64,000 nt of DNA from assembly GCA_964006375.1 (NCBI GenBank), contig OZ023262.1, positions 93,976,476 through 94,040,475 on the forward strand, read 5' to 3'. Numbering within the stretch: position 1 is the first letter of the stretch; every line of letters starts with the position of its first letter. Under the pieces are notes generated by a model. That model made no database searches. It had not been told where the DNA came from and saw only the letters and a program-made list of their open reading frames with translations. Source of the DNA: Tillus elongatus (taxonomy: Eukaryota; Arthropoda; Insecta; Coleoptera; Cleridae). The translations under genes and the position numbers were made by a program. Shown here piece after piece: positions 23,567 through 34,789 of the stretch.

Positions 23567-24555
23567 TCAACAAAACGTTACACGTTTTCATTGAGTTTTC
23601 ATATTAAATTTATAGCGAAAATTCAGATGTTTTGGAGCGAAATGTGTGAAAAATCAGCCACAATTTAAATATATATATGTATATATATTTACGTGAAAAC
23701 TCTATAGTAATTATTGAAAATAAATGTTTTGGATATTTTTACAAACAAAATTCACTAATTACAATTTCAAAAAAAACTACATGTTTAAATTTACAAAAAC
23801 TGAGAAAATTCCAGAGATCTAAATAGAAAATTTATAATTATTCTAATAGCACCTCTCTGACATTGTTTGGGCTCAAAACTTGACTAAGTGAGTTTGAAAG
23901 TTCAGATTATAAAAAGTTCAGATATCAAATGACTGCATGAAATAAATTTTGCTGGTTCAGAAAACAATTCTATGTGGACTCACCAAACTTTCCTGCCTTG
24001 AATTACCTGTGACTCTATGGGGATGTCCTCCAAGTTGGATCTACTAAGAATGCCTGACACGAGTTTCAGTGACTCCGATATAAGAGAATAAGCTGTGAAA
24101 AATCAGTGATGCTTCATATTAGTGGTCACTGCAGGTGGATTTATTGTTTCACGTGTACCAGACCATTTGACACCCAGGTCGATATCCTCATTCGCTTGTT
24201 GGAAACTTCGCGAATCGCAATTAAAGCGTAAATTTGCCCTGCTGGGATTTACTGCCAAATGACTTAAAGTTCGACGATAACCAGGAAATCATTTTAAAGC
24301 AGCAAGGCAACAGTTTTAAACAAAGAACCACAATTTAACTTCCGTTTTAAACTGAATACTATGTTAATTTAAACTCTTAAATTATTAAAACCCTTTAAAC
24401 AATCACGGAGCATTGTTACAAGGTAGTATAGGTAACAGGAAAACTATTAAAACCCAGTTTATAAGACAATTCGAGAGACACCTAAAGACAACGTGTTTAC
24501 GCCACAGGCGTCAGTGCCAGACTCCCAGAGGTAGAGAGCGTTCGGCCGCTCCTGA
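23567..24555. other. no gene or element recognised
   Basis: AT-rich. The short GC-richer part near 24480-24560 leads into family D. Confidence 0.5.
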
Positions 24556-24925
24556 CCCCTGCACGAAATTTTCAGAGGCATGAGCGTTATTGGCTACCTG
24601 CGAGCTCTCTCTCGCCTTCACTCTTTAAATGAGATAAAACGAGGCCCACAATTGCTGGCGAAGTCACCGACGTCTTCTATACACACCTCCACAATAATGG
24701 ACTCGTCCGTTCATTTGCCAACCGTTTTTCTAGATCACATCATAATTACGTCAGCTTTTACCTAGAATTTCAGGACAATAGAGATGTTTATTTTCCCCAA
24801 CAAAAAGCAACGTTTTTCAATATTTAGATTTCGACGTATATTATAGGGTGTTCAGTACGCTTCTTGCGATACAGAACTTTTATAGCGAATTTTCATCAAC
24901 ATCATTTTGAAACCAAAACTTGAAA
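24556..24925 (+). repeat. family D repeat
   Basis: Matches the reverse strand of 32290-32655 over about 370 bp: CGAGCTCTCTCTCG, GATAAAACGAGGCC, CTTCTATACACACCTC, ATAATTACGTCAGCTT, CAGGACAATAGAGATG and TTCCCCAACAAAAA. A shared reading frame suggests decayed coding DNA. Confidence 0.75.
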
Positions 24926-26020
24926 TATTTAATATATTATTTATTATGCTTGGGGGTTTTCTAAGTGTTTTTAAACCAGTAATGATTCCACGTAAAAACT
25001 GAATCGTTGCAACGTTAGGTATTACAGAACTTACGTAAATGGGCTACTATAACGCAATTGCTGCCTCCAGACTTTTTTATATTTACGCGAAATACTTACG
25101 ATGGTTTAATAATCTGTTTTTCCACGCATAAATGAAACTCTGGTTCACAAATTATGAAGAAGTGGGATATTGTTATTCATTGTTTTCAATTCTTTTATAA
25201 CGCTGTCCAACAATAAAAGTGTAGGGCATAAATTAGACTTCTGTTTCGAGACCTCCGTCTCTTTACGCGGCCAGTTTTCTTCAGAAAAACAGATTCCATT
25301 GAAAAACTAAGCAGTGAAAAGAACAATTAATTCTCTCAGTACTCCATGATCTATATCAGCGTGTAAATTATCATAATATAGTCCGGCGAAGCGTTGAAGT
25401 ACTTAACAATAAAATATCATAAATTTCTTCACGATATACATCATGAATTAAGTCCTTTCATCTAGAAATCTAGAGTGCTAAGTATGATTCTGGTTCCGCA
25501 GTCGGTATCATTTATTTTGTGTTAGCGTGATGTGTTAATATTATTGTGCGCTCGCAATTGTTGAACTTATCACGATCTGGCTATTTTAGTAAATGAAGAA
25601 GTGGATTTATGCATATGGGAGTTCAAGTTACCCGCAATTGCCCGAGAAAGGCTTATATTTAAAAGTTCTGTTGACACGGTAAACATTAATTTACAATTAT
25701 ATGGCTATTTACATTGATTTCGGGCTGCGCAGCTGCAGGCGTACGTAAATGGCATGTCGGAATATAAATATAATTTTTCTTGCCCCAACTTATTTACGAT
25801 ATCACGAGAAAGTTGCATTAGCATTACACGTCTTGCGTTTTGACACAGACGATTTGAGTTCTTTGAAGTCAGCATTCTTTTAATCGACTTTAAAAAGTTT
25901 TTATAGGAAATACAGAACGAAATATTTCCAACGAACTCCTGCAAAATTCATTCAGTAATGATTGTTTTTCCCCGTAAATTTCCAAAATACATTACTGTTC
26001 TTGATGGTCACTAATATCTA
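24926..26020. other. no gene; one decayed family A tip
   Basis: A tip-like CTACTATAACGCAATTGCTG lies at 25043. Otherwise AT-rich sequence with no family match. Confidence 0.5.
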
Positions 26021-26021
26021 A

Positions 26022-26112
26022 AACACCTATAATAATAATAACAATAAAAATAATAATAATAGTAATAATAGATAGATAGATAGATAGATAGATACATAGA
26101 TATTATTTATTA
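26022..26112. repeat. (AAT)n and (GATA)n microsatellites
   Basis: AATAATAATAACAATAAAAA-type repeats run to 26068, then GATAGATAGATAGATAGATA to about 26095. Confidence 0.9.
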
Positions 26113-26115
26113 ACT

Positions 26116-26118
<3 letters not shown>

Positions 26119-26192
<74 letters not shown>
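26119..26192. repeat. (TA)n microsatellite, not clearly in family A
   Basis: 74 bases. The flanks TTATTAACTCAA and GTCAATTTAACTATATTACC differ from the family A flanks. Confidence 0.9.
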
Positions 26193-26195
<3 letters not shown>

Positions 26196-26251
26196 AATTT
26201 AACTATATTACCCGTTGGGTATTGAGCTTATCATTTGTACAATATAAAAAC

Positions 26252-26566
26252 TCTGGACGCAGCAAGTGCGTTATGATAGTGAATTTTCATAAAAATGTTT
26301 TTAATAACAAATATGTGTGTGTTTTTTAAGAAAGCAGACATCAAATTTGGTTACCAGTATAACCTATATAGTAAAAACAATGTGCCATGTTTCATCAAAA
26401 TAACTTTATTGTGTGAAAATGTACAAAAATTTCCAAAAGTAAACTTAAATTGTTCCCGAAAAAACACGTTTCTTGGTCAACCTTATAGGTTAAGAGCAAA
26501 TTGAGCTGTTCAAATATGAAACATTTGATCAAAATTAGCTACCATAACGCACTTGCTGCGTCCAGA
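26252..26566. repeat. 315-bp inverted-tip unit of family A
   Basis: Bounded by TCTGGACGCAGCAAGTGCG and its inverse CGCACTTGCTGCGTCCAGA. Each tip is itself a small hairpin, ACGCA-GCAAG-TGCGT. It looks like a MITE that became the end of the larger repeat. Confidence 0.8.
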
Positions 26567-27359
26567 ATTTCTTTTCTTACAAACATGCATTATATTTCGA
26601 TGGAAAATGCAAAAATGCAATAGCATAAGGTGTGTTCGATTAAAAAAAAGGAAATTTGTATCACCAACGACTTATGGGCCAGCCTGTGATTGTAGAAATA
26701 TTATTTTAAGATGTAGCTCAAGACACCCTATAATTAATATATAAAAAAATTTTTCATATCTTATATAATAACGGATATATTGAGCTTTATTGATTTTTTA
26801 CGAAAATTATACAAAAATTATATATCATTAAACGATAAACTCTATAGCTAAGGCTACTGCCAAGCATCAGAGAAAGGGTCTATTTGAAATGAATTTTCTG
26901 GAAACATTTTAGTAAAATGAAGCACAATGACGGTTGAAACTAAGACTTCAGGGTTTGTAAAACATTCTTCTTGAGACATTTTATTTCTATAGCCCGTATT
27001 ACATTCAAGTTATTTGCCTAAATGTTGCCAATTTTGACATTTTAAATCGCCACTTTGACGTTTTGAGGAAAACCCCAATTTTTTTTTTAAATGCCTATAA
27101 CTTTTTTGTCTTTTGACCTACATAGCTAAATCTTGGTAGGTAACTTACCTATAAGGATGAAGACTTGCGTGCCAAATTTAGTTGCCCTTACTTTGTTAAT
27201 TCCGGAGATATAAATTTTTTTCGAAAGAAAACACAAATTTTTCCGGGAAAACCTGGGCAGATTTTTCTGGCTAACGAACTTATCCAAGCCATTTGCAAAA
27301 GGAATTTTTTCACCAAATTTAATCAAAATCGGCCCATTATTTTTTGAGTTATCGGTGTG

Positions 27360-27360
<1 letters not shown>

Positions 27361-27445
<85 letters not shown>

Positions 27446-27470
27446 TATATATAAATATATATATAAATAA

Positions 27471-27550
<80 letters not shown>

Positions 27551-27571
27551 TATATATAAATATATATATAA

Positions 27572-27606
<35 letters not shown>
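27361..27606. repeat. (TA)n core of family A copy 1
   Basis: Long TA array interrupted by AAATA and AATAAATAAATA variants, with an internal duplication of the interruption pattern. Confidence 0.95.
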
Positions 27607-27609
<3 letters not shown>

Positions 27610-27762
27610 ATATAAAAATTAAAACTGACCCCGGATATGTTTTCTGGGGGGCCTAATTGCCTAATTAGCGCTCATTTGAAGAAATTTTATCAAAATTCAA
27701 AAGTCGGGATCTCCTCATTAGTGAATTTTTTTAAGAAAATTCACTAATAAATCAAAACAAGC

Positions 27763-27786
27763 TAATAATAATAATAATAATAATAA
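27763..27786. repeat. (TAA)n tract at the R4/Dong-like element
   Basis: About eight TAA units directly before the first recognisable LINE sequence. Dong/R4-clade LINEs are known to favour TAA repeats as targets. Confidence 0.85.
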
Positions 27787-27789
27787 TTG

Positions 27790-30645
27790 GAGGTTCCGGG
27801 TGGGGAAGGTGATGCTCAACCTATTGAAGAACCTAGCCCATAGTCACAGAGGTTTGAGGCAGCATATTTGCAATATAACGGCATGGATCCACTAAGTAGA
27901 CCTAGGCTGCCTAGATTGGTCTTTGAAGCCAGTACAAAACGATACATCGGCAACATAGATGAAATAATGAAATAATAGGGTCAAAGATAACACCAGGCAT
28001 GAAATTAGAAGAACTTCATGACCTTGTCTACGCGGGGGCTGTGGCAGTGTTGCAACTGAATGGCCAGAAAGTCACGAATAACCAGAGCCGCGGAATAAAA
28101 AACATTTCCCATATACAACCATGAGAAAGGCGCCTAGACAACAAAATCGCTAACCTGGGACGTGAAATAGGAGTCGCCACCCAGAGCCTAAAACCAAGCA
28201 TCAGCCAGAAAGTCGCGAGAGAGGCAACAAAGATCATAGATAGGGAGAAATCGAGGGAAAACCCCACAACAACAGAGGTGCTTGATTTGTTAAAACAAAA
28301 ATTGGCCTCCCTGGCGAAAAGGCTCAGGAGGTACAAAGAGAGTAACACTCGACGAAAGCATAACAGGGAATTTACAAGAAACGAGAGGTTATTCTATAAA
28401 AACCTGAATAATCCCGAGACACCAGTAACGGGACACAAAATCCCCACGCGAGAAAATACAAGACACTTCTGGCAAAGCATCTGGAATACACCGGTATATC
28501 ACAAACAAACAAAATGGCTACATGATGAAAGAAAGACGACTTCTAAACTCTGTACCATACTAACATGGGAAATAACACGCGATGATGTAGAGAAGGCACT
28601 GAGCAAAACTTCGAACTGGAGGGCGCCGGGGCCAGATAAGTTGCAGAACTTTTGGTACAAACAGCTCAAGTCGATCCATAACCAGCTGGCCAGATGCTTT
28701 ACAAGCCTCATAGAACAACCAGAGTTGATCCCAAAGTTCATGACTAGCGGCATCACCTACCTTCTACCAAATGTTGTTGAAAATACGGATGACCCGGCCA
28801 AATATAGACCAATTACCTGCCTCCCCACAATATATAAACTATTAACATCAGTAATAGCTGTGAAAGTTTAAGACCATCTTGAGACAAATAAGCTGCTGGA
28901 TGAGGAACAAAAAGACTGTCGAAAAGGATCGAGGGGTTGTAAAGAACAATTAATCATAGACGCCACAGTAATGGATCTCGCAAAGAGAACAAAAGGCTCT
29001 TTGCACACTGCATATATAGACTATCAGAAGGCGTTCGACAGTATTACTCACTCTTGGCTATCGGAGGTTCTGGAGCTTTACAAGGTGGACCATCATATCT
29101 GTGGATTCCTAAAACATGCAATGGAACAGTGGAAGACACGGGTAGTCATCAACTTACCGAAGGAGCATTTGGATGCAGGAACCATCAACATCAGAAGAGG
29201 GATATTTCAGGGAGACTCCCTTAGCCCTCTCTGGTTCTGTTTACAACGTCGCCCACTAACAAAGATGCTCAACAACCAAAGCAAGGGATATACCTTGCCA
29301 CATAATAACTGCCAGATCAGTCACCTGTGTTACATGGGTGATTTGAAGCTCTATTCACAAACTAAAAACCATCTAAAAGATCTCCTTTCCTGCGTCGACC
29401 GGTTCAGCAGTGACATCCAAATGAAGTTTGGATTAGAAAAATGTAAAATTAGCAACATGGAGAAGGGTAAGTGGACAAGACATGAGGGATATGAAAGCTA
29501 TAGGAATCAAGGAATCATAGAGGGAATGGAGGAGGAAGACAAATATAAATATCTGGGGTACCTTCAGGCCAGGGATATAGACCATCATATAGCAAAGCAA
29601 ACAACTAAAGAAGTCTACATTAAAAGAATTCGCTCCATTCTCCGTACTAAACTGTCGGCGAGAAATATGGCAAAAGCAGTCAACACCTATGGAACATCTG
29701 CCATAACCTACAGCTTTGGTATTATAAAATGGACAAACACCGAACCTAATGAGCTAAACATAAAAACAAGAAAGTAATTTAGAAACCACAGGGCTCATCA
29801 TCCAAGATCCTCTACTAAAAGATTCCATCTCCTGCGAAAGTTCGGAGGCAGGGGAATTCCGGATGTGAGTGTTAGACACCATAATCAACTGGAAAACCTA
29901 AGAAATTATTTCTACGAAAAGGCAGAAACCAGCGATCTACATCTAGCTGTTGCCAAAGCTGATAGGAGAGCCACGCCATTAAGACTAGCCGGTAAGACCT
30001 ATTGCCCTCTCGCCAAGTCCACGACCCCCGAACAACAGCTGCAACAGTGGAGAAGCAAGCCACTCCATGGGAAACACTTGGCTGTGATGGAGGGAGAGAT
30101 CATGAACACACAAGCGTCTACGTCTTATCTACGCTGGGGTAACCTTAATGTTGAAACCGAAGGCTTCATATCAGCTATACAAGACCAGGTAATCCCAACA
30201 AGGGCATATAGAAGACGAGTTCTGGGAAAAATGTTAGAAAACGTCAAATGTCGCATGTGTGACAAGATGGAGGAGAGCGTGGACCACATCCTTGCGGGCT
30301 GCTCAGTGCTGGCTCCGGGGACCTACCTAGATCGACACAACAGAGTTGGGAGGATCATACACCTATAGCTGCGGGAGAAATACATGGGGCTTACAAATAC
30401 TGTTCCATATTACTATTATGATCCGCCAAACATCTGTGAAGATGAAGATATCCGTCTTTATTGGAACAGAAAAATAAAAACAGATCGACCAATCCCAAAC
30501 AACAACCCTGATCTCGTTCTGACGTTCAAAAAAGACAAAAAGACGTTTTTGATGGATTTTGCGATACCACTCCCTGATAACATCCAGAAAACATACACGG
30601 AGAAAATTAATAAATATTTACCACTGTGTGATGAGATTCTCCAGA
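27790..30645 (+). mobile_element. R4/Dong-like non-LTR retrotransposon, copy 1
   Basis: 5-prime and 3-prime truncated LINE with a reverse transcriptase, a CCHC knuckle and a restriction-like endonuclease in the order typical of the R2/R4 group. It begins within the linker upstream of the polymerase and is joined at its 3-prime side to the N-terminal part of a second copy. Confidence 0.85.
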
Positions 30646-30677
30646 CAGCATGCGGGATGTCAGTGGCGGGGTGCTGA
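27963..30677 (+). pseudogene. R4/Dong-like ORF: RT plus restriction-like endonuclease
   Basis: One reading frame runs 2.7 kb with four in-frame stops (28122 TGA, 28869 TAA, 29775 TAA and 30366 TAG) and no frameshift after about 27965. Visible parts: LKQKLASLAKRLRRYKES, NWRAPGPDKLQNFWYK, AKYRPITCLPTIYKLL, TAYIDYQKAFDSITHSWL (motif A), GIFQGDSLSPLWFCL, and CYMGDLKLYS, where the Y-x-D-D active site has lost its first aspartate to glycine. KFGGRGIPDVSV follows, then CRMCDKMEESVDHILAGC (CX2CX8HX4C). The endonuclease reads NNNPDLVLTFKKDKKTFLMD, with the PD and distal D of the PD-(D/E)xK fold. The end diverges after YLPLCDEI at the copy junction. All stops are explainable by single substitutions. 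Confidence 0.88.
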
Positions 30678-31770
30678 TGAGGCGGGCCCCTGTCATGCAA
30701 GAAATTACAGCCCAAAATCAACAGCAGGGGAGCCTAGTAAGACCAAGAGCTCCACCCACTGAGGATGCTGCGCAGGAAAATCAGCCAGCGCTCACCCAGG
30801 TGGGATTTCCAAGACGGCGCATGAAATGGACTACGGAAATGAATGAAACCATTATGCGCAGTTACTACAAAGTAACACAACTCGGACAACAGACTACCGG
30901 ATATAGGCAACAACTTCACACCGAATTTCTCAGAATGTACCCACACATAGAAGTGACTCAACAGTGAGTAGCGGATCAGTGTCGTGTCATAATTAGGGAT
31001 AACCTTATTCCACAAACGAGACTGGATGCCATCAGACAGGAAGTTGAATATAAATTTACTAATATGGCTGTTACGGAAAATAACGAGATCCTGTCTGATG
31101 GCAGTAATCTGCAACCTGTACATACTGAGCAAGAAGAGCACATCGAGGGTACGCAAGAAAATGAGGAACTTATCCACAAATTGTCCACAGAAATGAGTTG
31201 TGCAGTCGCGGAGTATGAAGGAACAAATCCTCTAACTAGACCACCATTACCTAGGCTAAGATCATCTAGAAAGCTGGCAATTATATTGGAACTTTTGAAC
31301 AGAATAATTTTGTCGTCGCACCTTCTAGAGATCAACACATTGGAGCACATGCACACACTGATTTACCGTGCAGCAACTGCGGCAATTAAAACCTTAGGCA
31401 ATAAAATTTCTGATTGAAGGCCCAATCACAAAGACTCGCGTCAAAGGCTGCCCCCGTGGGAAAAAGGTTGATATGTAGAGTGCAAACACCGCGAAAATAA
31501 ATTGGACAACTGACGCAATACATTGGGGGAGTACAGACAAGAAAAATTCAAAAACAAGTAGAGGAGATAATAGGCCGAGTTCGAAAACACTCAGCACAAG
31601 ATCCAGTCAACCACACTGCACAAGAATGTCTGGACACCTTGAAACAAAAGCTTTCTGTATATGCAGAACGGTTGAGGAGATATATAGCGAGCAATAATAT
31701 GAAGTGCGACAATAAAATGTTTGAACGCTCTGAAAGGACTTTCTAACACCAGAATAAGTTCTATGTAAAA
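30646..31770 (+). pseudogene. R4/Dong-like LINE copy 2, N-terminal part
   Basis: Starts at the junction with copy 1. The frame MRRAPVMQEITAQNQQQ leads into MKWTTEMNETIMRSYYKVTQ, a likely DNA-binding (Myb-like) module. It continues through one TGA at 30965 to VADQCRVIIRDNLIPQ, TNMAVTENNEILSDG, NPLTRPPLPRLRSS and NTLEHMHTLIYRAATAAIKT, ending at 31417. Broken frames then show LPPWEKRL and LDTLKQKLSVYAERLRRYIA, equivalent to 28278 onward in copy 1. The copy stops around 31770, before the polymerase. Confidence 0.8.
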
Positions 31771-31849
31771 TTAACGAATTAAAACGGATCAACACTGTGA
31801 ATAAGTACACCTTAGAAATAGTAATAAAAGATCATTATCGTAAGAGTAA

Positions 31850-32190
31850 CAACTTGCGGTAAGATGTAAAGCAGGAGATATGTCAATATGCCATACCTGC
31901 GCTCCACCGAGTTCACTTCACTGCCCAAATATGCAACAAAGAAGAGCGCAAAGCGCTATCTCTGGTGTTATGGCGATTCCTGGCTTTCACAGCAAGTAGC
32001 GAGCGAAAACAACTACTCCCCTGAATAATACGGCGACTAGCATTGAATTACATCACTCGCTAGCCACCATCACTTCAGTCATTCTTGGGACTTGCGGTAA
32101 GATGTAAATCAGGAGACACAGACCGGTTTTGTCCTCCTTAGCAGTTCTCAATATGCCATACCTACGTTTCACCAAGTTCGTAAAGATTGA
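31850..32190 (+). repeat. direct repeats ACTTGCGGTAAGATGTAAA
   Basis: ACTTGCGGTAAGATGTAAA with CAGGAGA occurs at about 31852 and 32091. Each is followed, at different distances, by TCAATATGCCATACCT and a CACC(G/A)AGTTC phrase. Between them lie 200 bases of moderately GC-rich sequence. It may be the 3-prime region of the LINE or a separate small element. Confidence 0.6.
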
Positions 32191-32289
32191 AAGGCATATC
32201 CTAAATCACAACTAGAATGTGTAACGATTGCGTTTCGTTACTACTTTAAATATTCAAAATGAACCCGTAGCCGACAATCCAATATCTGT

Positions 32290-32655
32290 AAGGCAATTCA
32301 TGTTTTGATTTCAAAAGTTTCGCTAAGAAATTTTATATTGTACTGAGTTCCCTATAATATACGCCGAAATCCAAATATTGAAAGACGTTGCATTTTTGTT
32401 GGGGAAAATGAATATCTCTATTGTCCTGGAATTCTAGGTAAATAACAGAAGCTGACGTAATTATAATAAAATCTAGAAATCCGTTTACCAAACGGTGGAC
32501 CAAGTCCATTATTGTTTTGAGGTGTGTATAGAAGACTCGTGACTTCGCCACCGATTAGAGGTCTCGTTTTATCTGATTCGAAGAGAGGAACCGAGAAAGA
32601 GCTCTCGCACAGCCACTAACAGGTCACGGTAAGAATTTTTCGTGCAGCTCTGGCA
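32290..32655 (-). repeat. family D repeat, second copy
   Basis: Inverse of 24556-24925. The minus-strand frame 32333-32551 is open for 72 codons, with TIMDLVHRLVNGFLDFIIIT and YLEFQDNRDIHFPQQK. A related but slipped frame is present in the other copy. Confidence 0.75.
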
Positions 32656-32659
32656 GGGG

Positions 32660-34108
32660 GAAGATTGACTTGCCAGCGCGGAGAGTGAGTTAGGCGGTTG
32701 ACAAGTTAACATCGTTCTAATTAGCGTGGCTCATAATTGGTGATAAAATTCCTTTTTATTGTCGATAATATCTAACAACAGTTGTCAGTGATTGTTTTTG
32801 AATTTAAATTAACAACGTGTTTAGCAGAAAAACCCGAGTTAATCAGTGCTCCTTTGTTCACGACCTGGTGAATCCCTCAAGTTAATCACACAAAGTTTCT
32901 GATTATTACCGAGCTCTGAATCAGTTGACATTATAAATTTCACTTGAGCCAATTTAGATTTTAATTGCTCTAGAGAGATTTCAGTCAAATTAATTTTGAA
33001 CATCGACATAAGACGGTTGTTCATTTGATATTAGGGGCCAAATTGTCTCCTCCAGTATTGGAGCAACAAGATCCACCTGCCCAATAAACGTTCATGGAAA
33101 GTACCACATCTTCTCTCCAACCGCCCCTCTCGTATTGAAATTGGTGAGCCTATATAGGCCCTGATGGGTGACTCTACTTGAAGAGCATCTTCAAAGGTTC
33201 AACAGGTAACCCCAGGTATCAGGACTTGGTGAGTTGTGGAAACTTTATTTTTTGTGTGGAACAATCAAAAACTTTCATGCAGCAGTCCATTACTTAAACC
33301 TTTACAATTTGAATTTTCAAAGTAACATGATCAAAGTTGAACTTCAATAGTGCCAGTGAGGTGTCTGTAAAGGGCAACTGTAAATTTCCTGTTTATTCTT
33401 TAGAATTCTGTCAATATTGTGAATTTAAATAATTAGTACTTGAAACTGTAATTAACAGATTTTTACTTGTAAAATATTTAACCTGTACATTTTTAATAAT
33501 TTTCACTGACAATCATTAAAGTATAAATTTCGCATAGTAATATTTTTCCTAAATGGAGCCTCACTCAAAGGACTGGCCAGTTATTTCATTTAAAAATCAA
33601 CCGAACTAATTGATGAACGTCAAGAAATTTAGATAATGTTGATCCTCAATATACCTCAAATATGTAATTTTTGTAAACTCGAACCATTTTATTTCATTAT
33701 TTTGTCATATGCTATATAAAATGATAATTTCTTTTTCTTGAAACTCTTGCTGTTTATCTGATATTTATTTCTGTATGAGTTAATGTTTGTTTGAAATTTG
33801 CTAACCGTGCTAATTTATTTATTTTTTTTTGCTATCCAACATTTATTTATATGAATAAATTTAATATTATTGTTACATTAATACATCTGTTTAATTGAAG
33901 AGCATTTCCTCCCTAATATCTGTCCTGTTTGGCAGCAACACAATTAATAAATTCTAATTATCGTTTATCTAGATTCCTTAAATTTTATATAACCAGGCCC
34001 TAGCCTGGGGCGCTCACAAATATAGGACTTCAGGCAGAGAAACACGGAAAAGAGCGTGAGTATCAAACCATATCAACATCTGCCAACCTCCTAAAGTGTT
34101 TCTAGTCT
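32660..34108. other. no gene; palindrome GCCTATATAGGC
   Basis: AT-rich sequence. The 12-bp palindrome GCCTATATAGGC lies at about 33149-33160 in a GC-richer stretch (33040-33240) reminiscent of a promoter or LTR, but no partner LTR was found. Confidence 0.45.
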
Positions 34109-34109
34109 T

Positions 34110-34138
34110 AATAATAATAATAATCTGATAGATAGATA
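34110..34138. repeat. (TAA)n and GATA microsatellite
   Basis: TTAATAATAATAATAAT followed by CTGATAGATAGATA. It could mark the 3-prime target of a LINE, or be independent. Confidence 0.8.
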
Positions 34139-34789
34139 CTTTTAGGGTAGGGCTAATAGGCAAAAGTGACCTCACTATCAAGCAGGTTCAAATCCACTTG
34201 AGGTCAATCACTATATACCACCTCTCTAGTAGTAGTTTTTGTTTAAGGACGGGTACAAATTTTGCAATGGTGTTGTTGGTTATTTTGATTTATTTGTGGA
34301 ATCTACAATATACGCCTAGGCAGAATTAATGTTCTTTAAGCTTTTATAGCTTTAAGCAGAATGCAATAACAAATACAGTTTTGTTAAGTAAGTTTTTTTA
34401 CGGTACATAAGATACAATTTTCGAGTAAACTTTACCTAAAAAACTATGCATGACATGGCGAGGATACATGAAATCTAGAGAGTAAAGCTTTACGGTCTCT
34501 TGCCTAAATTGTCAAGGGAAAACAGCATCTGTGTATAATGTATATCTAACTATCCCGTGTAAGATAATTAGTGTAGCTAATATGTAAATTTAATTACATC
34601 AAGTCTTCCAACCCAATTTATAAATAGCTCAAAATAACTACAATCCTGTTTTTAGGTTAAAGCTGTGTTACACCAAAAGATAGTTAGTTTTTGTTTACGA
34701 AAATTATAGCACTATACTAACTAAAAATAGTGCTGCTAATTGAATCATAACTTCCGCATAGCTGTGATAATTCCTCAGAAATACATTCT
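34139..34789. other. no gene; outer sequence shared with 15.1 kb
   Basis: 34730-34775 matches 15.16 kb inverted. Nothing else was recognised. Confidence 0.5.

Larger units (their letters stand above)
26252..27746 (-). mobile_element. family A (TA)n-core repeat, long form, copy 1
   Basis: Near-complete copy in reverse orientation. It starts with the inverted-tip unit (26252-26566) and continues through ACTTATGGGCCAGCCTGTGA, AGCTCAATATATCC in reverse, and CCCGGATATG. It ends in the hairpin tip TTAAGAAAATTCACTAA. A 246-base TA-rich core sits at 27361-27606. No protein-coding gene. Apart from the TA core it aligns throughout with copies at 35.5, 43.2 and 49.8 kb. Confidence 0.85.

Noticed and set aside
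26252..27746. Family A as a canonical Helitron
   Set aside because: Hairpin ends are present, but there is no convincing A-T insertion with 5-prime TC and 3-prime CTRR, and no Rep-helicase sequence was seen.
33149..33160. GCCTATATAGGC as a promoter
   Set aside because: A single palindromic TATA-like motif with no downstream gene or LTR partner.
34160..34215. Possible tRNA with B-box-like GGTTCAAATCC
   Set aside because: No matching A box or cloverleaf could be drawn.
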